46,654 nt of DNA, from assembly GCA_022711405.1 (NCBI GenBank), contig JAKLFC010000024.1, forward strand, positions 1 through 46,654, in the 5' to 3' direction. The translations under genes and the position numbers were made by a program. The notes under the pieces are model-generated. The model was not told where the DNA came from. It searched no databases and was given only the letters and a program-made list of their open reading frames with translations. Positions 17,563 to 24,638 of the stretch are shown here, piece after piece. Numbering within the stretch: position 1 is the first letter of the stretch; each line of letters opens with the position of its first letter. Origin of the DNA: Bacteroidota bacterium. GTDB taxonomy: Bacteria > Bacteroidota > Bacteroidia > Bacteroidales > JAGONC01.

Positions 17563-18315
17563 CTATAATATTTCCCGCAACCGCTTATAGCCTTCCTGGC
17601 TGGCCCGTAGCCTGGCTCCGCACCTGAGGATCACCAGGTGGGTGTTCTTCTCATAAAGCTCTATGGATGCGATCTGGGATAGGTTGATGATATAACTGCG
17701 GTGTATCTGAAGAAACTGCCCCGGTGGCAGGTATTGCATGAAATATTTCATGGTGCGTTCCTTGAGATGATGACCCAGCTCTGAATAGATCATCACATAG
17801 TCGTCCTGCGCCTCAATGTAACAGATCTTTTCCACGGGGATCACGGTGATCTTTGAACCCAGCCGCGTAACCACCCTGTCCAGCACCTGTCTGTCGTCAT
17901 CCAGGTTCTGTTTCAGATGCTGTACGGCAGTCATTCCTTCCTCATCGGCCTGGATGATCCGCTGACGTGCTTTTTCAATGGCCTGGCTGAACCGTTCCAG
18001 CGAAAACGGCTTCAGCAGGTAGTCCACTGCATTTTTTTCGAAAGCCTTGATGGCATATTGATCAAAGGCTGTGGTAAAGATCACCTCCGGGCAGGGATCC
18101 AATACTTCCAGCAATTCGAATCCATTGATCTTTGGCATCTGGATGTCCAGTAACAACACGTCCGGAGGATTCTCCTGGATGGTTTTGATGGCTTCAAAAC
18201 CATTTTCACACTCACCGGTGATCTCAACGTTGTGCAGGCGGGCCAGGTAATTTTGCAGGAGATCACGTGCAGGTGCTTCGTCATCTACGATCAACACTTT
18301 TAACTTATCGGACAT
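17563..18315 (-). CDS. LytTR-family response regulator
   Basis: 250 residues. Residues 5-120 are a receiver domain: acidic pair D11-D12, phosphoacceptor D57 in LLLDIQMPK, T82 and K102 in LLKPF. The C-terminal half (about 145-245) is a LytTR DNA-binding domain (ITVIPVEKICYIEAQDDYV, then FLQIHRSYIINLSQI). Its start overlaps the upstream kinase gene by 11 bp, so they are translationally linked. The cognate partner is the LytS-type kinase at 18305-19357, and with the LiaF-like gene they form one operon. By analogy it relays an envelope-related signal to transcription; targets are unknown. Confidence 0.93.
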   Translation of the reverse strand: MSDKLKVLIVDDEAPARDLLQNYLARLHNVEITGECENGFEAIKTIQENPPDVLLLDIQMPKINGFELLEVLDPCPEVIFTTAFDQYAIKAFEKNAVDYLLKPFSLERFSQAIEKARQRIIQADEEGMTAVQHLKQNLDDDRQVLDRVVTRLGSKITVIPVEKICYIEAQDDYVMIYSELGHHLKERTMKYFMQYLPPGQFLQIHRSYIINLSQIASIELYEKNTHLVILRCGARLRASQEGYKRLREIL

Positions 18316-19357
18316 TTTCCGGTATCATTAATTCTAGTTCAAAATAATCCTTGTCTTTGACGATCTTCAGCAAATCCTGTCTGCCATAGAGATGCTTCAG
18401 TCTTGCCTCGATGTTACGGATGCCGGTTCCCGTTCCTTTATGCGGGCTGCTGTCCTCATCAAAGGGATTTCCGATGCGGATAGCAAGATAATCCGGGGTG
18501 ATCCTGGCCTCAATCGTGATCCGGCTTATATCGGTTGATTCATAAACACCGTATTTCACCGAGTTCTCGATCAGGGGCTGAAGGATCATGGCAGGCATGG
18601 TCCACGCAAGAGCGGTTTCTTCTATATTCTTATCAATCTGAAGTCTTTTTCCGAACCTGACCTTTTCGATATCCAGGTAAAGATCAGTATGGTGCAGCTC
18701 TTTTTCCAGGGTACTCATGGTATTGTCCCGGGTGTCAAGCGAATATCTCATGAACGCAGAAAGTTTGATCACCATCTCCTGCGCTTTGACGGGATCTATC
18801 ATCGTCAGCGAACTGATCGAGTTCAGGCTGTTGAACAGGAAGTGGGGACGTATCTGGGAGCGCAACAGGTTCAGCTCAGCCTCCTTCAAAAGCGACTGTA
18901 ACTGGTTCTCCCTGTCCTTTTTTTCCTGCAGTTCCCTGAAATTGATGATCAGGTAATACGTTATTACATGTACCGTGTAATATAAGATCCCTAAAAAGAT
19001 ACGCATCGTCAGGGATCCGGAAAGAAAGGAAAGGTAAGCTGTGTCACTTTGCAAAAGTTTTCTCAGAATGACAAACGAAAGTCCTGTCCAGATGAACAGT
19101 ATGCCTGTGGCGCTGGTAAGATGGTAAAAGAGCAGTTCGGTAAAGGATTTTTTATGCAGGTCGCTGAACCTCACCATGAACCAAAGTCCCATGCCCAGGA
19201 TCGCAAACAGGATGTTAAAGACAAGGCTGTCACCCCAGGATGTCCCCGGGGAAAATCCATACACATTTTTTAACAGGACAAAGTGGATGACGGTGATCGT
19301 CATCCACAAAAGCCCATAAATGACAGGGAGCCGTTTTGTATTTAGTGCTGCCAGCAT
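18305..19357 (-). CDS. LytS/YehU-type sensor histidine kinase
   Basis: 350 residues. Four membrane segments (about 12-30, 45-62, 78-98, 117-138) are followed by a short coiled linker. The His_kinase domain has H172 in SQIRPHFLFNSLNS. The ATPase part has the N-box PLIENSVKYG and a glycine loop GTGTGIRNIEARL. There is no extracellular sensor domain, so it probably senses through its membrane segments or through the LiaF-like protein. The start is 2 bp after the LiaF-like stop, and the end overlaps the LytTR gene by 11 bp. Confidence 0.92.
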   Translation of the reverse strand: MLAALNTKRLPVIYGLLWMTITVIHFVLLKNVYGFSPGTSWGDSLVFNILFAILGMGLWFMVRFSDLHKKSFTELLFYHLTSATGILFIWTGLSFVILRKLLQSDTAYLSFLSGSLTMRIFLGILYYTVHVITYYLIINFRELQEKKDRENQLQSLLKEAELNLLRSQIRPHFLFNSLNSISSLTMIDPVKAQEMVIKLSAFMRYSLDTRDNTMSTLEKELHHTDLYLDIEKVRFGKRLQIDKNIEETALAWTMPAMILQPLIENSVKYGVYESTDISRITIEARITPDYLAIRIGNPFDEDSSPHKGTGTGIRNIEARLKHLYGRQDLLKIVKDKDYFELELMIPENVR

Positions 19358-19359
19358 GG

Positions 19360-20079
19360 TTACCTGGAGGTCTTTACTTCTCCGCCTCCAAAAATGGCCA
19401 CCCCCTTGAGGAGAAGTGTCTTGCTGTAATCGATCTGCCCGATGATCCGTTTGTCTTCAAAACCTCCAAATATACTGAAAACTTCCACCTTAACGTTCCA
19501 CTCGGGAGGGACGATCAGGGTGGAGCCTCCGAACACACACACCATTTCCATCATATGCGTTCCTGGCTGCATCTCCGCCTGTGTAAGGTTGATGTTGGAT
19601 CCGCCAAAGACAGAAACGATCTTTCCACCCCGGAAGGATTTGGAATGAATGACCTTCTCGGCACCGCTGAATACAGATACTTCCTCAATGAAATCTTCCC
19701 CTTCCCCCACGACTGCAAAACCTTTCCTGAAGATCTTCCTGCTGCCCATCAGGAGGAAGATCCCGACCAGGATCAGCAGGGAGGGCCAGAAGATCTTTGT
19801 GAAGGTGATCGGCCAATCGTAGATATCGTCCAGCAGGAAAAATCCCCCGATCAGGATCAGGATGCCTCCAAATCCTCTTCCATTCCCGTTGAACAGGTTG
19901 ACCAGTCCAATCCCGATCAGCAGCATGGGCCAGGATATGATATGATCCCATACATGGTCGCTGATCATCCCGAAGTTGTACGCCAGCCAGAATATGCCCA
20001 GTGCAAGCACCAGGATGCCGAACGCCAGGCTCTTTCTTTTCAGCCCCGGGCGCATTTGTTTCTGTTCTGAAGTTTCCAT
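19360..20079 (-). CDS. LiaF-like transmembrane protein
   Basis: 239 residues from the ATG at 20079 (METSEQKQ). Three to four hydrophobic segments in the first ~110 residues (SLAFGILVLALGIFWLAYNF, PMLLIGIGLVNLF, GFGGILILIGGFFLL, WPSLLILVGIFLLM) precede a C-terminal beta-rich region with repeated VFGG/IFGG motifs. This matches LiaF / 'cell wall-active antibiotics response' proteins. In Firmicutes LiaF restrains the LiaS kinase; here it is encoded directly before a LytS-type kinase, suggesting a similar control role. The frame stays open upstream to 20160, but that part encodes a GC-rich palindrome and gives no sensible N-terminus, so the later ATG was chosen. Confidence 0.85.
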   Translation of the reverse strand: METSEQKQMRPGLKRKSLAFGILVLALGIFWLAYNFGMISDHVWDHIISWPMLLIGIGLVNLFNGNGRGFGGILILIGGFFLLDDIYDWPITFTKIFWPSLLILVGIFLLMGSRKIFRKGFAVVGEGEDFIEEVSVFSGAEKVIHSKSFRGGKIVSVFGGSNINLTQAEMQPGTHMMEMVCVFGGSTLIVPPEWNVKVEVFSIFGGFEDKRIIGQIDYSKTLLLKGVAIFGGGEVKTSR

Positions 20080-20083
20080 GAAA

Positions 20084-20099
20084 TAAATTGTTAAATTGT
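20084..20099. repeat. Two tandem copies of TAAATTGT at the LiaF-like start
   Basis: Two 8-bp units lie 4 bp upstream of the ATG at 20079. The same unit is repeated eight times before the GH109 gene at 35054-35117. In the gene's orientation it reads ACAATTTA. It may affect translation or spacing. Confidence 0.55.
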
Positions 20100-20104
20100 T
20101 TTTT

Positions 20105-20156
20105 AATGACCCCTCCCTTGCTCCTCCCCTTAAGGGGAGGGGTTGGGGAGGGGTTA
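20105..20156. repeat. GC-rich nested palindrome
   Basis: The core CCTCCCCTTAAGGGGAGG (20123-20140) is a perfect palindrome, with outer arms of CCCCTCCC and GGGGAGGGG type. It lies in the leader of the LiaF operon and could form a strong hairpin in the mRNA. It is the same style as the elements at 3148-3270 and 30600-30651. Confidence 0.8.
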
Positions 20157-20178
20157 TCACTGACTATAAATTGCACGA

Positions 20179-20186
20179 CAAAACTA
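20179..20186 (-). promoter_or_regulatory. Candidate -7 box for the LiaF-kinase-regulator operon
   Basis: On the minus strand this reads TAGTTTTG, fitting TAnnTTTG. It would start a transcript with a leader of roughly 90 nt carrying the GC-rich palindrome. No TTTG lies at the ideal -33 spacing. Confidence 0.3.
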
Positions 20187-20389
20187 ATCCGAAGGTAGCA
20201 AGTATGGTAGCGAAAATCGGTGAACGAGGGATTTTTGGGGGTAAACGAGCCAATACAGGCAAAATCCAAATTCCAGCTACCAAAATATAATATAATACCA
20301 ATAAACAAATCCTAGATAAAGCCTGCAGGATTATACTTACCCCGCTCTTCAGAGCGGGGACCGACGCTATTCCCTCTACCCCACGGGCT

Positions 20390-20827
20390 TTAGCCCGAAA
20401 CAAATCGGTCAAACTTATAACTTTTTATAAACTCCTGATACTCTTCACTAAACGTCTTCTTTCTGTGATGATCCTCCTTGTTCTTAATATACTTCCTCAC
20501 CCGATGCACCGCAGATTCACTGACAGAAACAGCAAAATACTCATCCTGCCATTCGAATTTTTCTGAAAGAATTTTGGATTTATTGATCCAATGAGAGGAC
20601 TCTCCCTTGAGCAACCTCAGAACCTCTTCCACATTCTGACCAGAGCCCATTGGGACCAGGCAGTGGATATGTTCAAGATGACTGTTGAGGGAATCAATAT
20701 ATATACTTTTTTTTAATGCATATTCCTTGATATGATCAAAAATCACCGAACGAACCTCCTTGATGAGGAGTGGTCTGCGGTATTTTGTGGTCCAAACGAT
20801 GTGGATCCAGAGTTTTGTATATCCCAA
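20390..20827 (-). CDS. REP-associated tyrosine transposase (IS200-like, Y1/HUH), copy 2
   Basis: 145 residues, about 88% identical by eye to copy 1 (about 18 differences). The HUH motif (EHIHCLV) and the tyrosine (VRKYIKNKEDHH) are intact. The start codon is TTG where copy 1 has ATG, and no upstream in-frame ATG is apparent, so expression may be weaker. The stop codon again comes from a GGGCTTTAGCCC palindrome. REP palindromes flank both sides. The intact catalytic residues suggest it is not yet a pseudogene. Confidence 0.87.
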   Translation of the reverse strand: MGYTKLWIHIVWTTKYRRPLLIKEVRSVIFDHIKEYALKKSIYIDSLNSHLEHIHCLVPMGSGQNVEEVLRLLKGESSHWINKSKILSEKFEWQDEYFAVSVSESAVHRVRKYIKNKEDHHRKKTFSEEYQEFIKSYKFDRFVSG

Positions 20828-20837
20828 AGAGATATAA

Positions 20838-21064
20838 AGGTTTCGGGCTAAAGCCCGGGTTCGTGTTGGTGTTCCTGCTCCCCGGGCTGAAGCCCGGGGA
20901 AAGTATATAAAGGTTTGGGCTAAAGCCCGGGTTAGCGCCGTAGTTTTTGCCCCCCGCGCTGAAGCGCAGGGTAAGTAGACAGTGCTGGTATTCTTGCTCC
21001 CCGGGCTGAAGCCCGGGGTAATTATACAAGCTGAGTTTGTTAGCCCTTGCGCTGAAGCGCGGGG
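20838..21064. repeat. REP array, right side of RAYT copy 2
   Basis: Palindromes of the classes GGGCTAAAGCCCGGG, CCCCGGGCTGAAGCCCGGGG and CGCGCTGAAGCGC alternate with short spacers (TTGGTGTTCCTG and similar). The first unit is the same two-hairpin composite as at 17076-17216. A 97-residue open frame across this array (20736-21029) is a by-product of the repeats. Confidence 0.85.
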
Positions 21065-21133
21065 TAGGTAATGGGGTGTTTCTGGCTGTTAATCCCGGAA
21101 AAGGCTGAATTGTTACCCTGAAAAGATCGAAAT

Positions 21134-23497
21134 TTATCTGTTCCTATCTGTGACTTGTATACAGGCTTTCCCATAATAGCTGAGTCCTCCCTCACTCATC
21201 CCTCTCACAACTACCTCGTATTCACCGCAGTGATCCGAAGTATAAAAGCTGAATTGCTTCTCTTCGCCTGCCAGGATAAGACCCGGATCCCAGTGTAATG
21301 TATTCCTGAAATCCGGCAACTTGCTTGCTTTTTGCTCTTCCATTAAATAATCATACTCCGGAAAAAGGTACAAAGGCGTGATCGTCTGATAATCAAGAAA
21401 TATGGATCCCCTGGGGAAAGAACTCCCGGCAAAATTGTCGGTTTTTGTATAAACCATGATCACACCGTTCCATACAAAATCCCCGTGAAGATAGGGATGG
21501 TTGATGGACTCGATCCGTTCGACGAGTGCGGGTGGGATCTTCAGTAATTCATCCACACTGCTCACCGGTACATCATCGAGCAGAATCAGCGGATCCTCAA
21601 ACACTTCCATCCGGTCGTTGGTGAGCTGAGCATGATAATGATCCTTCTTTTTCCTGATCTGCACAAACGGAACGATCTCCCAGAAAACCTCGTACAGATT
21701 CTTCATCTCGATGTAGTCCGACAACACTACTACATGCCGATCCTCCGCAAAGAGAATGTCAGATCGGATCTCCGGTCCGGCTGTCACTCCGGCAGGAGCA
21801 TTCACCTGCATCAGCTGGGCGTTGATCCATGCCTGCTCCACGGTACTATAACGCGAGGAGTCAAGGTCTGGCACCAGAAAAAGCTGCTCGGGAAACTGCC
21901 CGGAGAAATCCTGGTTGATGAGGATCTCCACATCCTGATTTTCTTTTGGCTGTGGACAGAGCACAAGGTCGTGCCAGTTTTCCAGGTTGTCGAGCGAGAA
22001 AACAAACCGGCCATGAACATTCGACTGCACCATGTGGATCTGCGACTGCCCAAGGATGCTTAGAACGACCGGTACTCCTTCCACTCCGGTTCTGGATCCT
22101 GCCCGTACCACCTGACCGCTGATGCTGACATCCCTGATTTCAGGCAGGAAAGTGATGCCCTCTGTATCAGCTTTTGTCAATCCTGAACGGAAGAGGGCCG
22201 TGTTGGCCAAAGGTGTGTAAAGGATCATGCAGAGATCGGCCTGGCTGGTGAGAGCTGCAGTGGACATCCCGCCGGTCAGTGAAAATGAATGGAGAAGGAA
22301 CGGATTCCGGATGTAGTTATCATGCAGCAGTGAATCCATAGGATCCCAGGTGCCTTCTTTTACAACGGATACTGTTACCTGCAGTTTCCTGTCATCCCCC
22401 GTTGCTGAGGTCACTCCAACGGTGACCGGTTCGCGGCGCTGATAATCCGTTTTATCGGTAGTGAGCTTTATTTCCTCCACCGGTTTTCCGGGAATGAAAA
22501 CAGGCAGGATGTGCAGTATGGCATCCTCACTGCTTTTCAATACCAGATAAAGAATGCCCCGGTATTTTTCCGGATAGGGAATCTCAATCTGCACCGGTAT
22601 GTTTTGTTGCGGGATACTTTCTTTATACAGCGTCAAGCCTTCGGCTGAGATCATGGTCAGCGACAGGGGGTGATCATTGCCGGCGGTAAACGGTATTTTT
22701 CCCGAGAGCCGGTAGATCAGTCCGCTCTGTCTCTTTTCGGCCGAAGGAAGAAAATCCCCCCAGGTGTCCTGTGCAGGCAGCGGCTCAACAAGTGTGTCAC
22801 CATTTTCAAGGTAGACGGCAAGATGGTAATCCAGTGAATCATCAGGCGTGAAAGTGCACTCGCCCAGTCCATTTTCAAACATCCTGACAGAAGCCACCGG
22901 CCGCTGATGCTCATCCAGAAGTTGCATGTACGTTATCTTCTCCGCCAGTTCCCTGTCCAAACGAATGACGGTTCTGGCCGGCACTCCACTTACAAAATTA
23001 CCCCCTTCGGGTATGATGGCTATCTTATTGGATGTCACTAGTTTATGTAAATAAGGTATGTCGGGATTTACAATCGTGAGGCATTTCATGGTGTGGCTCT
23101 CGGCGGGAAAGTTTCGCTGGAAGTGGGTATAGGCCCGCAGGATGTATGCATCGGTGGCCGTTTCCGCCGGAATGGTCAGGTACCCTGATGCATTGCCATG
23201 TTGGATCGAATATTTCTCCCTAATGATGACATCATCTACGCTGTTGAATACTTCAATATAAAGAACATGACTTACCTGTTTTTCATCACTTGTGTTGATT
23301 GACATGTAATTCGCTGAAAACCAGATATTTTCTCCGGCAATATAGAGGTCCCTGTCGGTAATGAGCATGATCCGTTCCTCTGGAAGGATTCCCTGGCGGA
23401 AGGGGCCGTGTATCCACGGATCCTGGGCCAGGAGGACTGCACTTAGGAACAGATCCCACGATATACCGAAAAATACTATGAAGAACGCTTTTTTCAT
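21134..23497 (-). CDS. Exported MG2-domain / TonB-plug-like protein
   Basis: 787 residues from the chosen ATG (MKKAFFIVFFG), which gives a clean signal peptide ending SAVLLAQ-DPW and begins 1 bp after the upstream stop; an in-frame ATG at 23524 would overlap that gene. Residues about 35-135 look like an alpha-2-macroglobulin MG2 domain (ITDRDLYIAGENIWFSANY, ILRAYTHFQRNF). A carboxypeptidase-like region (ISGQVVRAGSRTGVEGVPVV) lies mid-protein, and LILLDDVPVSSVDELLKIPP near the C-terminus resembles a TonB plug fragment. Such proteins commonly accompany Bacteroidota TonB receptors. It is last in a four-gene operon; a periplasmic or outer-membrane accessory role is inferred. Confidence 0.8.
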   Translation of the reverse strand: MKKAFFIVFFGISWDLFLSAVLLAQDPWIHGPFRQGILPEERIMLITDRDLYIAGENIWFSANYMSINTSDEKQVSHVLYIEVFNSVDDVIIREKYSIQHGNASGYLTIPAETATDAYILRAYTHFQRNFPAESHTMKCLTIVNPDIPYLHKLVTSNKIAIIPEGGNFVSGVPARTVIRLDRELAEKITYMQLLDEHQRPVASVRMFENGLGECTFTPDDSLDYHLAVYLENGDTLVEPLPAQDTWGDFLPSAEKRQSGLIYRLSGKIPFTAGNDHPLSLTMISAEGLTLYKESIPQQNIPVQIEIPYPEKYRGILYLVLKSSEDAILHILPVFIPGKPVEEIKLTTDKTDYQRREPVTVGVTSATGDDRKLQVTVSVVKEGTWDPMDSLLHDNYIRNPFLLHSFSLTGGMSTAALTSQADLCMILYTPLANTALFRSGLTKADTEGITFLPEIRDVSISGQVVRAGSRTGVEGVPVVLSILGQSQIHMVQSNVHGRFVFSLDNLENWHDLVLCPQPKENQDVEILINQDFSGQFPEQLFLVPDLDSSRYSTVEQAWINAQLMQVNAPAGVTAGPEIRSDILFAEDRHVVVLSDYIEMKNLYEVFWEIVPFVQIRKKKDHYHAQLTNDRMEVFEDPLILLDDVPVSSVDELLKIPPALVERIESINHPYLHGDFVWNGVIMVYTKTDNFAGSSFPRGSIFLDYQTITPLYLFPEYDYLMEEQKASKLPDFRNTLHWDPGLILAGEEKQFSFYTSDHCGEYEVVVRGMSEGGLSYYGKACIQVTDRNR

Positions 23498-23498
23498 T

Positions 23499-24638
23499 CT
23501 ATTCCCAGAAATCAGGTTTTTCAAGAACCCCGTCGTTCAGGGTGCAGTCAAAGCATTCATTGCCAGCGTATCCACGTGCACCTGCCGCATTGGTTGTGAC
23601 ATAAATAGGCCAGGTATATCTGGGTTGACCGAACAATGAACGCAAATCGGTGATAAGTTCACACTCAGGATAGTAAAAAGGAATATCCACCGGACGTTTG
23701 ACAAAGATCCGTTTCACATCCACTCCTCCCACCAGGAAATAACCCAGCACGGGTTCCCCGGGATCCTCCTCGCTGGTTACGTTGCCGGTGATCTGATAGG
23801 GTTGCTTGGTATAGAGGGTACCCTCATCCGTCATCAGGTTCCTGATCTGATCGTAAAAGGAGTAAGCGTCTGCATCAATGGTGAACTGATGGATTAGTAG
23901 GCTGTATTTGACCTGAAGGCGACGTGTCTCGGTATCCACATAATGAAGCGGATACTTGATGAGGATGGGATCCGTCAGGTTGACCGTGCTGGCTGTGAAG
24001 ATCTCATAAACATTTTGTGTATTCCAGCAGGTATGCACGGAGTCCCTGTTATTGAACTGCTTGAAGTAGCCCATATAGAGCCAGTCAATGTAAAAGTCGG
24101 AATAGAACTGGAAAGTTTCCTCCATCTGCCACAGGTAATAATTGGTATCCGTTTCTGCCCGGTATGTATCTACGTAGAACTGCAGCCCTGCAAGGTCATG
24201 CCAGGAATCGGCGGTCTCATGATATGCAACTTCCGTATATACCGAATCGATCCCCACGGGAGGCAGGAGCTTTTGGTAGGAGGAGGAATAGTTCTTGCCT
24301 TCGGGCGTGGTAATCCGGATCATGTACTGCCTGCCGGTGATCCCCCTGATGCCATCAGGGGCTGTGGCATAGGTGCCGGGTTCGGTTTCTGTCAGCAATT
24401 CGGTGTTTCCTGCATCATCCTGGATGGTGATCCTGCAACCGGTAAAGGGTATGTACCTGGGTTCCTCAACATCAGAGGTCATGGATAATTTCACATAGTA
24501 AGGTCCGGGCTCACTGGTCAGGGTTCCGTCCACCACCATCAGGCTCTCAAAGTCACTCAGGTCAGGCCAGAACTCATCGATACAGGCGGTCACCAGGATC
24601 AGGAACATCATGAAAAGGAAATATGTCCTAGCTTTCAT
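23499..24638 (-). CDS. DUF4249 family outer-membrane lipoprotein
   Basis: 379 residues with a lipoprotein signal peptide: lipobox LVTAC with C19. The body fits DUF4249: MVVDGTLTSEPGPYYVKLS, a beta-rich first domain with ITIQDDAGN, and a C-terminal region with ITGNVTSEEDPGEPVLGYF. These lipoproteins are typically encoded beside TonB-dependent receptors. The start overlaps the receptor gene by 11 bp and the stop is 1 bp before the MG2-protein start, so the genes are co-transcribed. The substrate is unknown. Confidence 0.9.
   Translation of the reverse strand: MKARTYFLFMMFLILVTACIDEFWPDLSDFESLMVVDGTLTSEPGPYYVKLSMTSDVEEPRYIPFTGCRITIQDDAGNTELLTETEPGTYATAPDGIRGITGRQYMIRITTPEGKNYSSSYQKLLPPVGIDSVYTEVAYHETADSWHDLAGLQFYVDTYRAETDTNYYLWQMEETFQFYSDFYIDWLYMGYFKQFNNRDSVHTCWNTQNVYEIFTASTVNLTDPILIKYPLHYVDTETRRLQVKYSLLIHQFTIDADAYSFYDQIRNLMTDEGTLYTKQPYQITGNVTSEEDPGEPVLGYFLVGGVDVKRIFVKRPVDIPFYYPECELITDLRSLFGQPRYTWPIYVTTNAAGARGYAGNECFDCTLNDGVLEKPDFWE

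Larger units (their letters stand above)
20318..21118. mobile_element. REP/RAYT element, copy 2
   Basis: Same plan and orientation as 16479-17404: shared left edge (AAAGCCTGCAGGATTATACT), REP palindromes, Y1 gene on the minus strand, REP array, and shared right edge (GTTAATCCCGGAAA...GTTACCC). It lies between the LiaF-operon promoter region and the 3' end of the MG2-protein gene. Confidence 0.7.

Noticed and set aside
19336..20070. Plus-strand 244-codon frame
   Set aside because: Antisense to the LiaF-like gene; its composition (runs of D, Q, P) reflects reverse-strand codons.
20080..20160. N-terminal extension of the LiaF-like protein
   Set aside because: The extra 27 codons translate the GC-rich palindrome and do not resemble a protein start; the ATG at 20079 gives a normal LiaF-like N-terminus.
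20736..21029. 97-codon minus-strand frame
   Set aside because: Made of translated REP palindromes (repeated PGFSP-like words) and overlaps the RAYT start; not a gene.
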